NCBI GenBank assembly: GCA_963749875.1
Contig: CAVVOX010000002.1
Coordinates: 1,116,001 to 1,180,000 of the forward strand
Length of the DNA stretch: 64,000 nt
Direction of reading: 5' to 3'
Source: JAHQVI01 sp963749875
GTDB lineage: Bacteria > Pseudomonadota > Alphaproteobacteria > Rhizobiales > Rhodomicrobiaceae
The notes below the pieces were generated by a model. The model saw nothing but the letters and a program-made list of their open reading frames with translations, searched no databases and was not told the DNA's origin. The position numbers and the translations under genes were made by a program. This document shows positions 52,531 to 61,110 of the stretch, piece after piece (the stretch's first letter is position 1; each line of letters begins with the position of its first letter).

Positions 52531-53058
52531 ATGCTGGATATTGCGTGGTCAGAATTGCTGCTGGTTGCGATCGTGGCAATTCTGGTTGTAGGCCCGAAGG
52601 AATTGCCGGCCCTCTTGCGCTCGCTTGGCCGGATGGTCGGAAAGCTGCGCTCGACAGCCGACGAGTTCCGCAAGTATTTCGATGAGGCGGTCCGCGAGGC
52701 TGGCGGCGAGGATCTGCAGCGCGAAATGCGGGCTCTTAAGTCGAACAACCCGCTGAATCAAGTGCGCGACTCCATCGAGGAGATGGGGCGCGATCCTCTC
52801 AGCTCCGGTGGGAAGAAAGAGGCGCCCAAACCCAGTGACGAGGCCGACAGCGGGGCCGATGATGAGCTCGGGCCACCGCCGCCCCTGCCGCCGAAGGACG
52901 CAAGCGACACGGCGACATCGCCGGAGCCCCGCGCAGCGAGTTCCACAGACGCGGAGGCCGCGTCCGAGCCCGCCGCCTCCTCGTCGAACGGCGCCGAGAC
53001 TTCGAATGGCAGCGGGCATGAAATCAGAGTGAACGGCGAACACCGGGCCACCAACTAG
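52531..53058 (+). CDS. tatB: Sec-independent protein translocase subunit TatB
   Basis: A 175-residue Tat receptor subunit. It starts MLDIAWSELLLVAIVAILVVGPKELPALLRSLGR, the typical TatB helix and hinge with Glu near position 8 and GPKELP, followed by an amphipathic helix (LRSTADEFRKYFDEAVREAGG) and a long Pro/Ser/Ala-rich acidic tail (about 100-175), likely disordered. It sits 74 bases after tatA and 18 bases before tatC. Confidence 0.95.
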   Translation: MLDIAWSELLLVAIVAILVVGPKELPALLRSLGRMVGKLRSTADEFRKYFDEAVREAGGEDLQREMRALKSNNPLNQVRDSIEEMGRDPLSSGGKKEAPKPSDEADSGADDELGPPPPLPPKDASDTATSPEPRAASSTDAEAASEPAASSSNGAETSNGSGHEIRVNGEHRATN

Positions 53059-53076
53059 CCGAGAGCGCGATCTTCC

Positions 53077-53859
53077 GTGACGACCGATGATATCGATGCC
53101 ACAAAAGCCCCGCTGATCGATCACCTGATCGAGCTGCGTCAGCGTCTTTTGTGGACGATTGTCGGTGTCGCGATCGCATTCGTCATCTGCATCTTCTTTG
53201 CCAAGGGCATCTACAACATCCTGGTCATGCCCTATCGCTGGGCCGTGGGCGAGGATGTGCCGATCGGCATGATCTATACCGCGCCGCAGGAGTTCTTCTT
53301 CACCCAGCTCCGGCTGGCGCTGTTCGGCGCGATCTTCCTGGCCTTCCCGATCATCGCCTCGCAGATCTATATGTTTGTGGCGCCCGGCCTTTATAAGACC
53401 GAAAAACAGGCCTTTGTGCCCTATCTGATCGCCACGCCGATCCTGTTTCTCCTCGGCGCGCTGCTCGTCTACTTCGTCGTCATGCCGCTGGCGATGCAGT
53501 TCTTCCTGTCGATGCAGCAGACGGACGGGCCGGTGAAGATCGAGCTGACGGCGCGGGTCAGCGAATATCTCTCATTGATCATGACGCTGATCCTCGGCTT
53601 CGGCATCTGTTTCCAGCTGCCTGTGGTGCTGACCCTGTTGGCGCGCGCCGGGTTCATTACCTCGGACGATCTGAAGTCCAAGCGCCGCTATGCCATCGTG
53701 CTCGCCTTCCTGGTCGCCGCTTTCCTGACGCCGCCCGACCCGATCAGCCAGATCGGCATGGCCATCCCCACGGTCGTGCTCTATGAGGCGTCGATCTTCG
53801 CCGTCACCCTGATGGAGAAGAAGCGCGCGGCGGCTCAGCAGGAAAGCGAGGAGGAATAA
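53077..53859 (+). CDS. tatC: Sec-independent protein translocase subunit TatC
   Basis: A 260-residue protein with six transmembrane helices that binds the twin-arginine motif. It starts (GTG) with DATKAPLIDHLIELRQRLLW, the TatC signature HLxELRxRL, has the cytosolic-loop FYTAPQEFFFTQLRLALFGA region (beginning IYTAPQEF), FPIIASQIYMFVAPGLY, and FGICFQLPVVLTLLARAG with KRRYAIVLAFLVAAFLTPPDPISQ. Last gene of tatABC. A putative substrate in the window is OpgG, which carries a twin-arginine signal. Confidence 0.95.
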   Translation: MTTDDIDATKAPLIDHLIELRQRLLWTIVGVAIAFVICIFFAKGIYNILVMPYRWAVGEDVPIGMIYTAPQEFFFTQLRLALFGAIFLAFPIIASQIYMFVAPGLYKTEKQAFVPYLIATPILFLLGALLVYFVVMPLAMQFFLSMQQTDGPVKIELTARVSEYLSLIMTLILGFGICFQLPVVLTLLARAGFITSDDLKSKRRYAIVLAFLVAAFLTPPDPISQIGMAIPTVVLYEASIFAVTLMEKKRAAAQQESEEE

Positions 53860-53883
53860 TCCGGGCTGAGGCTTGTGCAGGTG

Positions 53884-53973
53884 CGTAGGATGGGTCGAGC
53901 TCTGCGAGACCCATCGAATTCTGCCTCCACGGCGGGTTTCCACCCGCCTGCGCGGGTGTCAACCCACCCTACC
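53884..53973. repeat. Intergenic palindromic repeat (gtaggatgggt...acccaccctac type)
   Basis: Between tatC and serS. Its ends gtaggatgggt and acccaccctac are imperfect inverted repeats, with inner hairpins gatgggtc/gacccatc and ggcgggt/acccgcc. This resembles an intergenic repeat common in proteobacterial genomes. One copy seen here. The rest of the 231-base gap holds nothing recognisable. Confidence 0.7.
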
Positions 53974-54091
53974 GAGACCTGTGGCAGCGCTTGGCTTGTG
54001 GTCAGTCCAGGGTGGACGTGAGGGCGCGCGCGTCCTATAGCTGCTGCCGGGTTTATTGATCCCCATTTCCAACGTTTGAGAGATTCCCGCC

Positions 54092-55600
54092 GTGCTCGAT
54101 CTGAAACTGATCCGGGACAACCCAGAGATTTTGAAGGACGCTCTGGAAAAGCGTGGCCAGCCGGATGACGAGGCGGCCGCGCTGATCGCCAGCATCCAGG
54201 AGCTGGACGCCGAGCGCCGCCAGACGATCACCGCGCTGCAGGACGCTCAGTCGCGCCGCAATCAGATTTCCAGGGAGGTCGGCAAGGCCAAGGCGGCCAA
54301 GGATGAGGAAAAGGCGCAGGCGCTGATCGCCGAAATGGGCGATCTGAAGGACCGTGTCGCCGGGGGCGAGGCGCAGGAGAAGGAGATTTCGGCCAAGCTC
54401 GATGCGCTGCTCGCCGGTATCCCGAATCTGCCGGCCGATGACGTTCCGCTCGGCGATGAAAGCGCGAATAAGGAAATCCGCCGCTGGGGCGAGCCGCCGA
54501 AGTTCAATTATGGGGCCAAGCAGCATTTCGAGCTGGGCGAGGCGCTCGGTCAGATGGATTTCGAGACGGCGGCGAAGCTTTCCGGCAGCCGCTTCGTGAT
54601 CCTGAAAGGCACGCTTGCACGGATGGAGCGGGCGCTGGCGGCGTTCATGCTGGATCTGCATACGCGCGAGTTCGGTTATGAGGAGGTTAATCCGCCTTAT
54701 TTGGTGCGCGACGAAGCGGCCTTCGGTACGGGACAGTTGCCAAAATTTCGGGATGATCTTTTTTCAGCAAAATCCATCGATTTTGAAGCTATGAACGCAG
54801 ATCATGTGAATTGGGCGGAAGAGCGCGGCGCAACCATCAAAAAACGTCTTGCGGCTTTGAAAGAACAAAAACTGTCTGAAGACGATCTTCAAAATGCGCG
54901 TCAGGAAGAGATTGAACGCTTTATGGGGGAAGAGCTGGAGAGCGGCCAAAATTTTATACACCGATTCAAAGCAGGCGAATATACCCGAGAGCAATGGCTC
55001 GTCCCGACTGCCGAAGTCCCTTTGACTAATCTTGTCCGCGAAGAAATCCTCGACGAAGGCGTATTCCCACTGCGCTACACGGCGCACACGCCATGTTTCC
55101 GCTCCGAAGCCGGCGCGGCGGGCAAGGACACGCGCGGCATGATCCGGCTGCATCAATTCTCCAAGGTCGAGTTGGTGAGCATTACCACGCCCGAGCAGTC
55201 CGAGGAAGAGCATGAGCGGATGACCGCCTGCGCCGAGGAAGTGCTGAAGCGCCTGGGGCTCGCCTACCGCACCGTCGTGCTGGCGACCGGCGATATGGGC
55301 TTTGCCGCGCGCAAGACCTACGACATCGAGGTGTGGCTGCCGGGGCAGGACACCTATCGCGAAATTTCGAGCTGCTCCAATTGCGGGGATTTCCAGGCGC
55401 GCCGGATGAATGCGCGCTACCGGCCGAAAGAGGGCAAGGATCTGCGCTTCGTGCACACGCTGAACGGTTCCGGCCTCGCTGTCGGACGCACGCTGGTCGC
55501 CATTCTTGAGAACTACCAGCAGGCAGACGGCAGCATCCGCATTCCTGAAGCGCTGGTCCCCTATATGGGCGGGCTGGAAGTGATCGAGGCGGCTGGGTAA
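54092..55600 (+). CDS. serS: Serine-tRNA ligase with ~70-residue insertion
   Basis: Class II synthetase charging tRNA-Ser. From GTG 54092 it is 502 residues against about 425-435 usually. The N-terminal coiled-coil arm (about 25-105) and motif 1 (FVILKGTLARMERALAAFML) are normal, and motif 2 (TPCFRSEAGAAGKDTRGMIR) and motif 3 (LNGSGLAVGRTLVAILENYQ) are intact. Between GTGQLPKFRDDLF (ending 224) and WLVPTAEVPLTN (from 302) are 77 residues where relatives have about 6: a charged helical segment including WAEERGATIKKRLAAL. Bases 54781-54960 are only 82/180 G+C. The frame is continuous, so the insertion is translated. Confidence 0.95.
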   Translation: MLDLKLIRDNPEILKDALEKRGQPDDEAAALIASIQELDAERRQTITALQDAQSRRNQISREVGKAKAAKDEEKAQALIAEMGDLKDRVAGGEAQEKEISAKLDALLAGIPNLPADDVPLGDESANKEIRRWGEPPKFNYGAKQHFELGEALGQMDFETAAKLSGSRFVILKGTLARMERALAAFMLDLHTREFGYEEVNPPYLVRDEAAFGTGQLPKFRDDLFSAKSIDFEAMNADHVNWAEERGATIKKRLAALKEQKLSEDDLQNARQEEIERFMGEELESGQNFIHRFKAGEYTREQWLVPTAEVPLTNLVREEILDEGVFPLRYTAHTPCFRSEAGAAGKDTRGMIRLHQFSKVELVSITTPEQSEEEHERMTACAEEVLKRLGLAYRTVVLATGDMGFAARKTYDIEVWLPGQDTYREISSCSNCGDFQARRMNARYRPKEGKDLRFVHTLNGSGLAVGRTLVAILENYQQADGSIRIPEALVPYMGGLEVIEAAG

Positions 55601-55762
55601 TCCATGCCTAGTCAGAAGATCTCCGTCGCCCCGGAAGCCCGAAGGGCTGTCCGGGGCCTATTGCCCCATCTGCAGGGTAGTGCGCATCGGTGAGCCGGAT
55701 CAGGCCCCGGATCTGCGCTTCGCTCGTCCGGGGCGACGATGCTGTTTTTCGAAAGGCATTTC

Positions 55763-56536
55763 ATGCGTATCCTGATCACCAATGATGACGGTATCGAAGC
55801 GCCGGGGCTCGACGTCCTGCAGCAGATCGCCTCGGAGTTGAGCGACGATGTCTGGGTGGTCGCGCCGGAGACAGACCAGAGCGGGGCCGCCCATTCGCTG
55901 ACGTTGCACGAGCCGCTCCGCCTGCGCCAGCTCAGCGAGCGCACTTATGCCGTGAAAGGCACGCCGACCGACTGCGTGATCATGTGCGTGCGCCATATTC
56001 TGCACGACCAGAAGCCGGATCTGGTGCTGTCCGGTGTCAATGGCGGGCACAATATCGCGGATGATGTGACCTATTCCGGCACCATTGCGGGCGCGATCGA
56101 AGGCACGCTGCTCGGCATTCGCTCGATCGCGCTCAGCCTGGCGGTCAGTTACGAAACCCGCGCCGAAATTCGCTGGCAGACGCCGATGACGCATGGCGCA
56201 ACGGTCATTCGCAAGCTCTTGAAATCCGGCTGGCCGCACGATGTCATGCTGAACGTCAATTTCCCCGATTGCGAGCCGGAGGAGGTGCGCGGCATCGAGG
56301 TGACCGTACAGGGCAAGCGCGACCAGGATTATCTGCGCATCGTCGACCGTACCGATGCGCGCGGCAAACCCTATTACTGGCTCGGCTTCAATCGCCAGCT
56401 CTCAGAGCCCGAAAAAGGCACCGACCTTTGGGCGCTGCGGGAAAGGGCGATTTCGGTCACGCCGCTGCATTTGAATTTGACGCATGTCGAGACCTGCCGG
56501 AAACTGAAGCTCGATCTGGACGAGAGTGCCGGCTAA
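55763..56536 (+). CDS. surE: 5'/3'-nucleotidase SurE
   Basis: A 257-residue metal-dependent phosphatase acting on nucleoside monophosphates and some other phosphoesters. The active site is the N-terminal MRILITNDDGIEAPG (Asp8-Asp9), with the Ser of PETDQSGAAHSLT and the Asn of LVLSGVNGGHNIADDVTYSGT. ATG 55763 is the family start; the frame is open to 55739. It begins 162 bases after serS and is followed after 24 bases by pcm, the usual stress-survival pairing. Confidence 0.95.
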   Translation: MRILITNDDGIEAPGLDVLQQIASELSDDVWVVAPETDQSGAAHSLTLHEPLRLRQLSERTYAVKGTPTDCVIMCVRHILHDQKPDLVLSGVNGGHNIADDVTYSGTIAGAIEGTLLGIRSIALSLAVSYETRAEIRWQTPMTHGATVIRKLLKSGWPHDVMLNVNFPDCEPEEVRGIEVTVQGKRDQDYLRIVDRTDARGKPYYWLGFNRQLSEPEKGTDLWALRERAISVTPLHLNLTHVETCRKLKLDLDESAG

Positions 56537-56560
56537 CGCGCTGAAATCACTTCCGAAGTT

Positions 56561-57217
56561 TTGCTCATGTGGCAGAGGTTTCGTCTTGGGATGAAGGACC
56601 GGGCGATGAGCGCGGCCGATCTTGTTGCGCAGCTGCGCAAGAGGGGCATCAAGGACGAGCGCGTGCTGGCCGCCATTCTCCACGTCCCGCGCGAGCGGTT
56701 CATCGGCGAGCTGGATGCAAGCGCCGCTTACCGCGACGCCGCCCTTCCGATCGCATGCGGACAGACGATATCCCAGCCCTTCGTCGTCGGCTATATGACC
56801 GAAAAGCTCGGCGTCGAAGACGATCACGATGTGCTCGAAATCGGCACGGGTTCGGGCTATCAGGCCGCGATCCTCGCGCGCCTTTGCCGCCACGTTTACA
56901 CGATCGAACGCCATGAAGAGCTGCTTGAGGAGGCGAAGCGGCGCTTCGAAGAGCTCGGCATCGGCAATATCACCGCCATCACCGCGGACGGGGCGAAAGG
57001 CTGGCCGGAGCCGCGCCAGTTCGACCGTATTATCGTGACCGCGGCGGCCGGCAAGGTTCCGCAGGCGCTCGTCGCGCAGCTAAAAGAGGGTGGCCGGATG
57101 ATCTTGCCACTAAGCGAATGGTGGTTGGGGCAGCGGCTCGTGCTTCTGGAGAAAAGGGAAGGCGAAGTCAAACAGGAGGATCTCCTGCCTGTTCGCTTCG
57201 TGCCGCTGATTTCCTAG
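56561..57217 (+). CDS. pcm: Protein-L-isoaspartate O-methyltransferase
   Basis: A 218-residue SAM-dependent enzyme that starts repair of damaged aspartyl residues. It has the substrate-recognition VPRERFIGELDASAAYRDAALPIACGQTISQPFVV (key parts FIG and GQTISQP), SAM motif I LEIGTGSGYQAAILARL, and motif II FDRIIVTAAAGKVPQAL. The first in-frame start is 56561; MKDRAMSAADL at 56591 is an alternative. Lies between surE and an nlpD-like gene, as in enterobacteria. The stop TAG adjoins the composite hairpin repeat R3. Confidence 0.95.
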   Translation: MLMWQRFRLGMKDRAMSAADLVAQLRKRGIKDERVLAAILHVPRERFIGELDASAAYRDAALPIACGQTISQPFVVGYMTEKLGVEDDHDVLEIGTGSGYQAAILARLCRHVYTIERHEELLEEAKRRFEELGIGNITAITADGAKGWPEPRQFDRIIVTAAAGKVPQALVAQLKEGGRMILPLSEWWLGQRLVLLEKREGEVKQEDLLPVRFVPLIS

Positions 57218-57322
57218 CGCAACGCGCGTCCGAACGGACGCGGACAGTTACGCTAACTTATTGAAATAGATCAACTTAACCTCGTTCAAGTGGTTCCACT
57301 TGAACGAGGTTAAGTTGATCTA
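57217..57322. repeat. Composite hairpin repeat, copy R3
   Basis: First hairpin: gcgcaacgcgcgtcc (57217-57231) with ggacgcggacagttacgc (57236-57253). Linker taacttattgaaa. Second hairpin: perfect 27-base arms 57267-57293 and 57296-57322 around tt, sharing the ctcgttcaagtgg core with R1 and R2. The first hairpin is inverted relative to R2. It starts at the last base of the pcm stop codon; 57323-57444 shows nothing else. Confidence 0.92.
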
Positions 57323-57444
57323 AGGCCATCAGATCGCCTGAACGGCTTGCCGCCGATCCGCTTGGAAAGCAGAATGACCCATTCGCGCAAGATGAGACAT
57401 TCTCTGAAACTCGCCTCAGCGCCGCAACCAGACCGGATGACATT

Positions 57445-57792
57445 ATGATTGCCGTGATTTTCGAAGTCGAACCGCGCCCCGAACGCAAAGGGGATTATCT
57501 CGATCTTGCCGCCCAATTGCGCCCGCTATTGGAGGAGATTGACGGATTCATCTCGATCGAACGCTTCCAGAGCCTGACGAATGAGAACAAGATCCTATCC
57601 CTGTCATTTTTCCGCGATGAGGCGGCGATCGCCGATTGGCGAAGTCGTCAGGCGCATCGCGCCGCTCAGGCGAAGGGGCGTTCGGATTATTTCTACAATT
57701 ACAGGTTGCGTATAGCCGGCGTTATCCGCGATTATGGCATGTCCGATCGCGATCAGGCGCCCGAAGACAGCCGTGCCGTTCATGAAACTTAA
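57445..57792 (+). CDS. Antibiotic biosynthesis monooxygenase (ABM) domain protein
   Basis: A 115-residue single-domain protein of the dimeric alpha-beta-barrel ABM fold. It starts MIAVIFEVEPRPERKGDYLDLA, then IDGFISIERFQSL, ILSLSFFRDEAAIADWRSRQAHRAAQ and FYNYRLRIAGVIRDY, with the conserved Trp/His pattern W-x5-H near 74-80. Relatives include quinone monooxygenases and haem-degrading proteins; which applies cannot be said. It lies alone between the hairpin repeat R3 and the nlpD-like gene. Confidence 0.87.
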   Translation: MIAVIFEVEPRPERKGDYLDLAAQLRPLLEEIDGFISIERFQSLTNENKILSLSFFRDEAAIADWRSRQAHRAAQAKGRSDYFYNYRLRIAGVIRDYGMSDRDQAPEDSRAVHET

Positions 57793-57871
57793 TCCGCATC
57801 GAATTCGACGCGATTTTAAGTATGTTTTAACTGGCTGACGGCCAAGATCGCCTCGGATGTGAGGTGCGGCC

Positions 57872-59833
57872 ATGATTTCAAGTCAGTTTTCATTTCGGCG
57901 CCGTGTGTTTGTTAAGCGCGTTGCGTCAATCTTCAGTATCGGTCTCGCGGTCTCCCTGGCCGCTTGCAGTTCCCAGGGAATCTCCTTTGAAGAAACCGGA
58001 GCCATTCGGGATCGCCACGGAAGCTCCGTGCCGATCCCGTCAGAACCGGTTTACGGCTATTCGGACGCCAAGACGGCGGCGAGAGGCGGCAATGGCGCGC
58101 CATTTCGCTCCGCCGCCGCGGATACGAGCTATCCGCAATCGTCCATTCAGCGGACGTCGCTGGCGCCGGTCCGGACGGCCTCTTATGACAGCTCCGGCTC
58201 CGGCCGCTATGTCGGCGGCAGCTATGCAATGCAGCCGGTCGTTGCGCATGGCGCAGACAGCGCGGCCCCCAAAAATGACGACAACACCGCCTCGGGTGTG
58301 CGCTATGCCCAGGCGAGACCGAGCTACTATGGCAGCCGTTCCTATGACGATCGGCCCAGCTATAGCGACTACAAGCCTTACCGCGTGAAGTCCTATTCCG
58401 AGAAATATGACGAGGCGCATGAGGCCCCGGGCCCGGTCCATCACGGCGGCTATTATGTCGTGAGGGAGGGCGATACGCTCTATGGCATCGCCAAGCGCTT
58501 CGGATTGAGCACGGTGGAGCTGGCGGGTGCGAATGGTATTACCGGCTCGACCATCTATGCCGGACAGAAGCTGCGTATCCCCGGCGGCCCGACATATACC
58601 GGTACGAGCCGACGTGGCGACTATGCGCGCCATGATTCTCACGGCCCGGCATATGACGGCGATAGTGCCCCTTACGATGACTACAAAGCGCCGCCACCCG
58701 GCTATGGTCCGCGCGATCGCGGCGGTTCCGGCCCAAGCTATGCGGATCATCCGCCGCGCGGCCGCTCCTATGCCGAGCCTGGTGACGATAGGGATGGCGA
58801 GAACTATGATCGGCCATCCTCCCATGCCAAGGAGCCGCCTTATCGCGATCATCCGGAGAAGCGCTACGCCAGGCCTTATGACGAGCGGGCGTCTCATGAT
58901 CGCGGCGACGGCTATGCCCACCGCAATCGGAACCCGGAAGGCGCCTATTACAGCTACACGGTCCAGCGCGGCGACACGCTTTACGACATCGCCCAGCGCA
59001 ACGGGCTGACCCATCGGGAGCTGGCCGCCTATAACGACATTCCGGTCTCCGCAACGCTCCTCCCGGGCCAGGTCCTGCATATTCCCAAAGGGCGCGGATA
59101 TGATTTGGGCCGGAAGCAGGATGGCGGCGGCTATGAGAATCGCGGTCCTGCGGCCGATCACCTCGGCAATGGCTATTCGCGGCGGGTTCCCTATTCGCAG
59201 AAAACGCCCAAACCCAAGAAGAGCGACGCCAAGGAAGAGCGCAAGCTTGCCCGCAAGGCCGCCCCAAATCGCGCCGAGCGCAAGCCTTTGCCTTCAAGCG
59301 ATGCCAAGCCCGCCGCCGCGGCCCCGAGCGAGAAGAAGGCTGAGCCGATCTTGGCCGCTGCCCGCGACGTCAATGTGGCCAATGGGACTGATGGCGGGGT
59401 GGCGGATAGAAAGGACTGTCAGAGCCTTCTCGCCCAGCCGGTCGCCCGCAGCGGCACGACCTTCCGCGAGCCGGTTCAGGGCCTGATCGTCGCCAAGTTC
59501 GGCTCAGGGGACGACGGCTCGTTCAATGACGGCATCGACTTTTCGGTTCCAAAGGGAACGCCGGTCAAAGCGGCCGAGAACGGTGTCGTCGCCTATGTCG
59601 GGAACGAGCTGCCGGGCTTTGGCAATCTGATCCTGGTCCGGCACGCCGACGGCTATGTCACGGCCTATGCGCACAATGACAAGGTGCTCGTGCGCCGCTG
59701 CGAAATCGTCAAACGCGGACAGGTCATCTCCAAGGCCGGCGCGACGGGCGAGGTGACGAAGCCGCAGCTTCATTTCGAGCTTCGCAAGGACTCCAAAGCC
59801 GTCGATCCCGAGGCGTATTTTTCCAGGTCGTGA
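57872..59833 (+). CDS. nlpD: NlpD/DipM-like lipoprotein: two LysM domains and degenerate M23 domain
   Basis: A 653-residue lipoprotein (lipobox SLAAC near residue 32). It has LysM domains at about 194-238 (YVVREGDTLYGIAKRFG) and 359-404 (YTVQRGDTLYDIAQRNG) in a Tyr/Gly/Arg-rich disordered chain, and a LytM/M23 domain at about 527-650. The two zinc-binding positions are altered: NDGIDF where peptidases have HxGxD, and QLHFELR where they have HxH. It is thus probably not a peptidase but an activator of cell-wall amidases, as EnvC, NlpD and DipM are. The order surE-pcm-nlpD supports this. Confidence 0.9.
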   Translation: MISSQFSFRRRVFVKRVASIFSIGLAVSLAACSSQGISFEETGAIRDRHGSSVPIPSEPVYGYSDAKTAARGGNGAPFRSAAADTSYPQSSIQRTSLAPVRTASYDSSGSGRYVGGSYAMQPVVAHGADSAAPKNDDNTASGVRYAQARPSYYGSRSYDDRPSYSDYKPYRVKSYSEKYDEAHEAPGPVHHGGYYVVREGDTLYGIAKRFGLSTVELAGANGITGSTIYAGQKLRIPGGPTYTGTSRRGDYARHDSHGPAYDGDSAPYDDYKAPPPGYGPRDRGGSGPSYADHPPRGRSYAEPGDDRDGENYDRPSSHAKEPPYRDHPEKRYARPYDERASHDRGDGYAHRNRNPEGAYYSYTVQRGDTLYDIAQRNGLTHRELAAYNDIPVSATLLPGQVLHIPKGRGYDLGRKQDGGGYENRGPAADHLGNGYSRRVPYSQKTPKPKKSDAKEERKLARKAAPNRAERKPLPSSDAKPAAAAPSEKKAEPILAAARDVNVANGTDGGVADRKDCQSLLAQPVARSGTTFREPVQGLIVAKFGSGDDGSFNDGIDFSVPKGTPVKAAENGVVAYVGNELPGFGNLILVRHADGYVTAYAHNDKVLVRRCEIVKRGQVISKAGATGEVTKPQLHFELRKDSKAVDPEAYFSRS

Positions 59834-59855
59834 CTCCCCCGGGTCCTGACCGATA

Positions 59856-59891
59856 CTCCGGCGGTTGCCCCCAGCCGCCGGAGCCCTTTTT
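59856..59891. terminator. Rho-independent terminator after the nlpD-like gene
   Basis: Arms ctccggcgg (59856-59864) and ccgccggag (59875-59883) with a C-rich loop, then ccc and a T5 run (59887-59891). It serves the plus-strand gene ending at 59833; the convergent ATPase gene ends at 59939. Confidence 0.85.
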
Positions 59892-59938
59892 CCGGCAGCG
59901 GGGCTGCTCGAAGCGCATGATCGCTCCGAACTCGCATA

Positions 59939-60853
59939 TCACGTTGTCAACTGCCGGCCCTCGCGCCCTGCCGCATCCTGGATGAATTGCCAGGCGACGC
60001 GCCCGGAGCGGGCGCCGCGGGACATGGCCCATTGCAGAGCCTCGGCTTCGAGCGCCTCCCGGTCCATTGAAAGCCCGAAATGGTCCGCATATCCCCGCAC
60101 GATTTCGAGATAATCGGCCTGCGCGCAATTGTGAAAGCCAAGCCACAGGCCAAAACGGTCGGAAAGCGACACTTTCTCCTCGACGGCTTCGGACGGGCTG
60201 ATGGCGGTGGAGCGCTCATTCTCCATCATGTCTCTCGGCATCAGATGCCGCCGGTTCGATGTCGCATAGAAAACCACATTCTCCGGCCGGCCTTCGATCC
60301 CGCCCTCAAGCACCGCTTTTAGCGATTTATAGGAGGTGTCATCGGCGTCGAAGGAGAGATCGTCGCAGAAAATGATGAAGCGGTGCTCGGATTTGCGGAT
60401 ATGGGCAAGGCAGGCCGGAAGGCTTGCAATGTCCTCGCGGTGGATCTCGACGAGCTTCAGCGTCGCGCCGTCCTTGCCCGAGGGAAGGGTTCCGAGAATC
60501 GCGGCGTGTACCGCCTTGACGAGCGAACTCTTTCCCATGCCCCGCGCGCCCCAGAGCAGCGCATTGTTCGCCGGCAGCCCCTTCGCGAAGCGTTCCGTAT
60601 TGTCGAGCAGCGTGTCGCGCACCTGCTCCACCGCCTTGAGCAGGGAAATCGGGACACGATTGACCTTCGGAACGGGCTGGAACTGTTCGGTGTGGGCCAG
60701 CCAGATGAAAGCGTCGGCCGACGAAAAATCAGCAGGCGTAGGCGGCGGCGGAGCCAGGCGCTCGAGCGCATCGGCGATGCGCGCCAGAAAGTCCTGCGCT
60801 TCGGGGCTGCCGATCCTCGGCAAATCGACGAGTTTGGGGTCGGGTGCGGACAT
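59939..60853 (-). CDS. DUF815-family P-loop ATPase
   Basis: A 304-residue AAA-like ATPase of unknown role. It has Walker A in WGARGMGKSSLVKAVH (about 98-113), Walker B-like RFIIFCDDLSFD, sensor-like VVFYATSNRRHLMPRDM, and a C-terminal helical part with SLSDRFGLWLGF. Found widely in alphaproteobacteria next to yajC-secDF, as here. Start 60853 (MSAPDPKLV) is preferred; the frame is open to 60913. The acidic first 40 residues resemble the family. Divergent from yajC, with 257 bases between the preferred starts. Confidence 0.92.
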   Translation of the reverse strand: MSAPDPKLVDLPRIGSPEAQDFLARIADALERLAPPPPTPADFSSADAFIWLAHTEQFQPVPKVNRVPISLLKAVEQVRDTLLDNTERFAKGLPANNALLWGARGMGKSSLVKAVHAAILGTLPSGKDGATLKLVEIHREDIASLPACLAHIRKSEHRFIIFCDDLSFDADDTSYKSLKAVLEGGIEGRPENVVFYATSNRRHLMPRDMMENERSTAISPSEAVEEKVSLSDRFGLWLGFHNCAQADYLEIVRGYADHFGLSMDREALEAEALQWAMSRGARSGRVAWQFIQDAAGREGRQLTT

Positions 60854-61110
60854 GGGGCCTTTCCCTTGGGGCGTTTCGTATCCAGGTTCGGATGAGAGGA
60901 CCAATTGCGGCACTTTTCGTCAAGTCTGGCAAGGAAATAGGCAATTCGACACTAGCCCCAGGGCTTCTCTCGCGCTATTGAGGGGATGCTATTCCCGCTG
61001 CCTTGGCCGTTGCATCATCTAGCAAGGCCATTATATTCGCCAAAACTCTGCGACGTTTCGCTAGGCGGCCCACCGGACCGATGCAGCGTCCCCAAGGAGG
61101 TCTTACACCG

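Noticed and set aside
58040..59161. A 373-codon minus-strand frame rich in Ile/Ala/Arg opposite the nlpD-like gene
   Set aside because: Composition is the antisense image of Tyr/Gly/Arg repeats; the plus strand has a lipobox, LysM and M23 domains.
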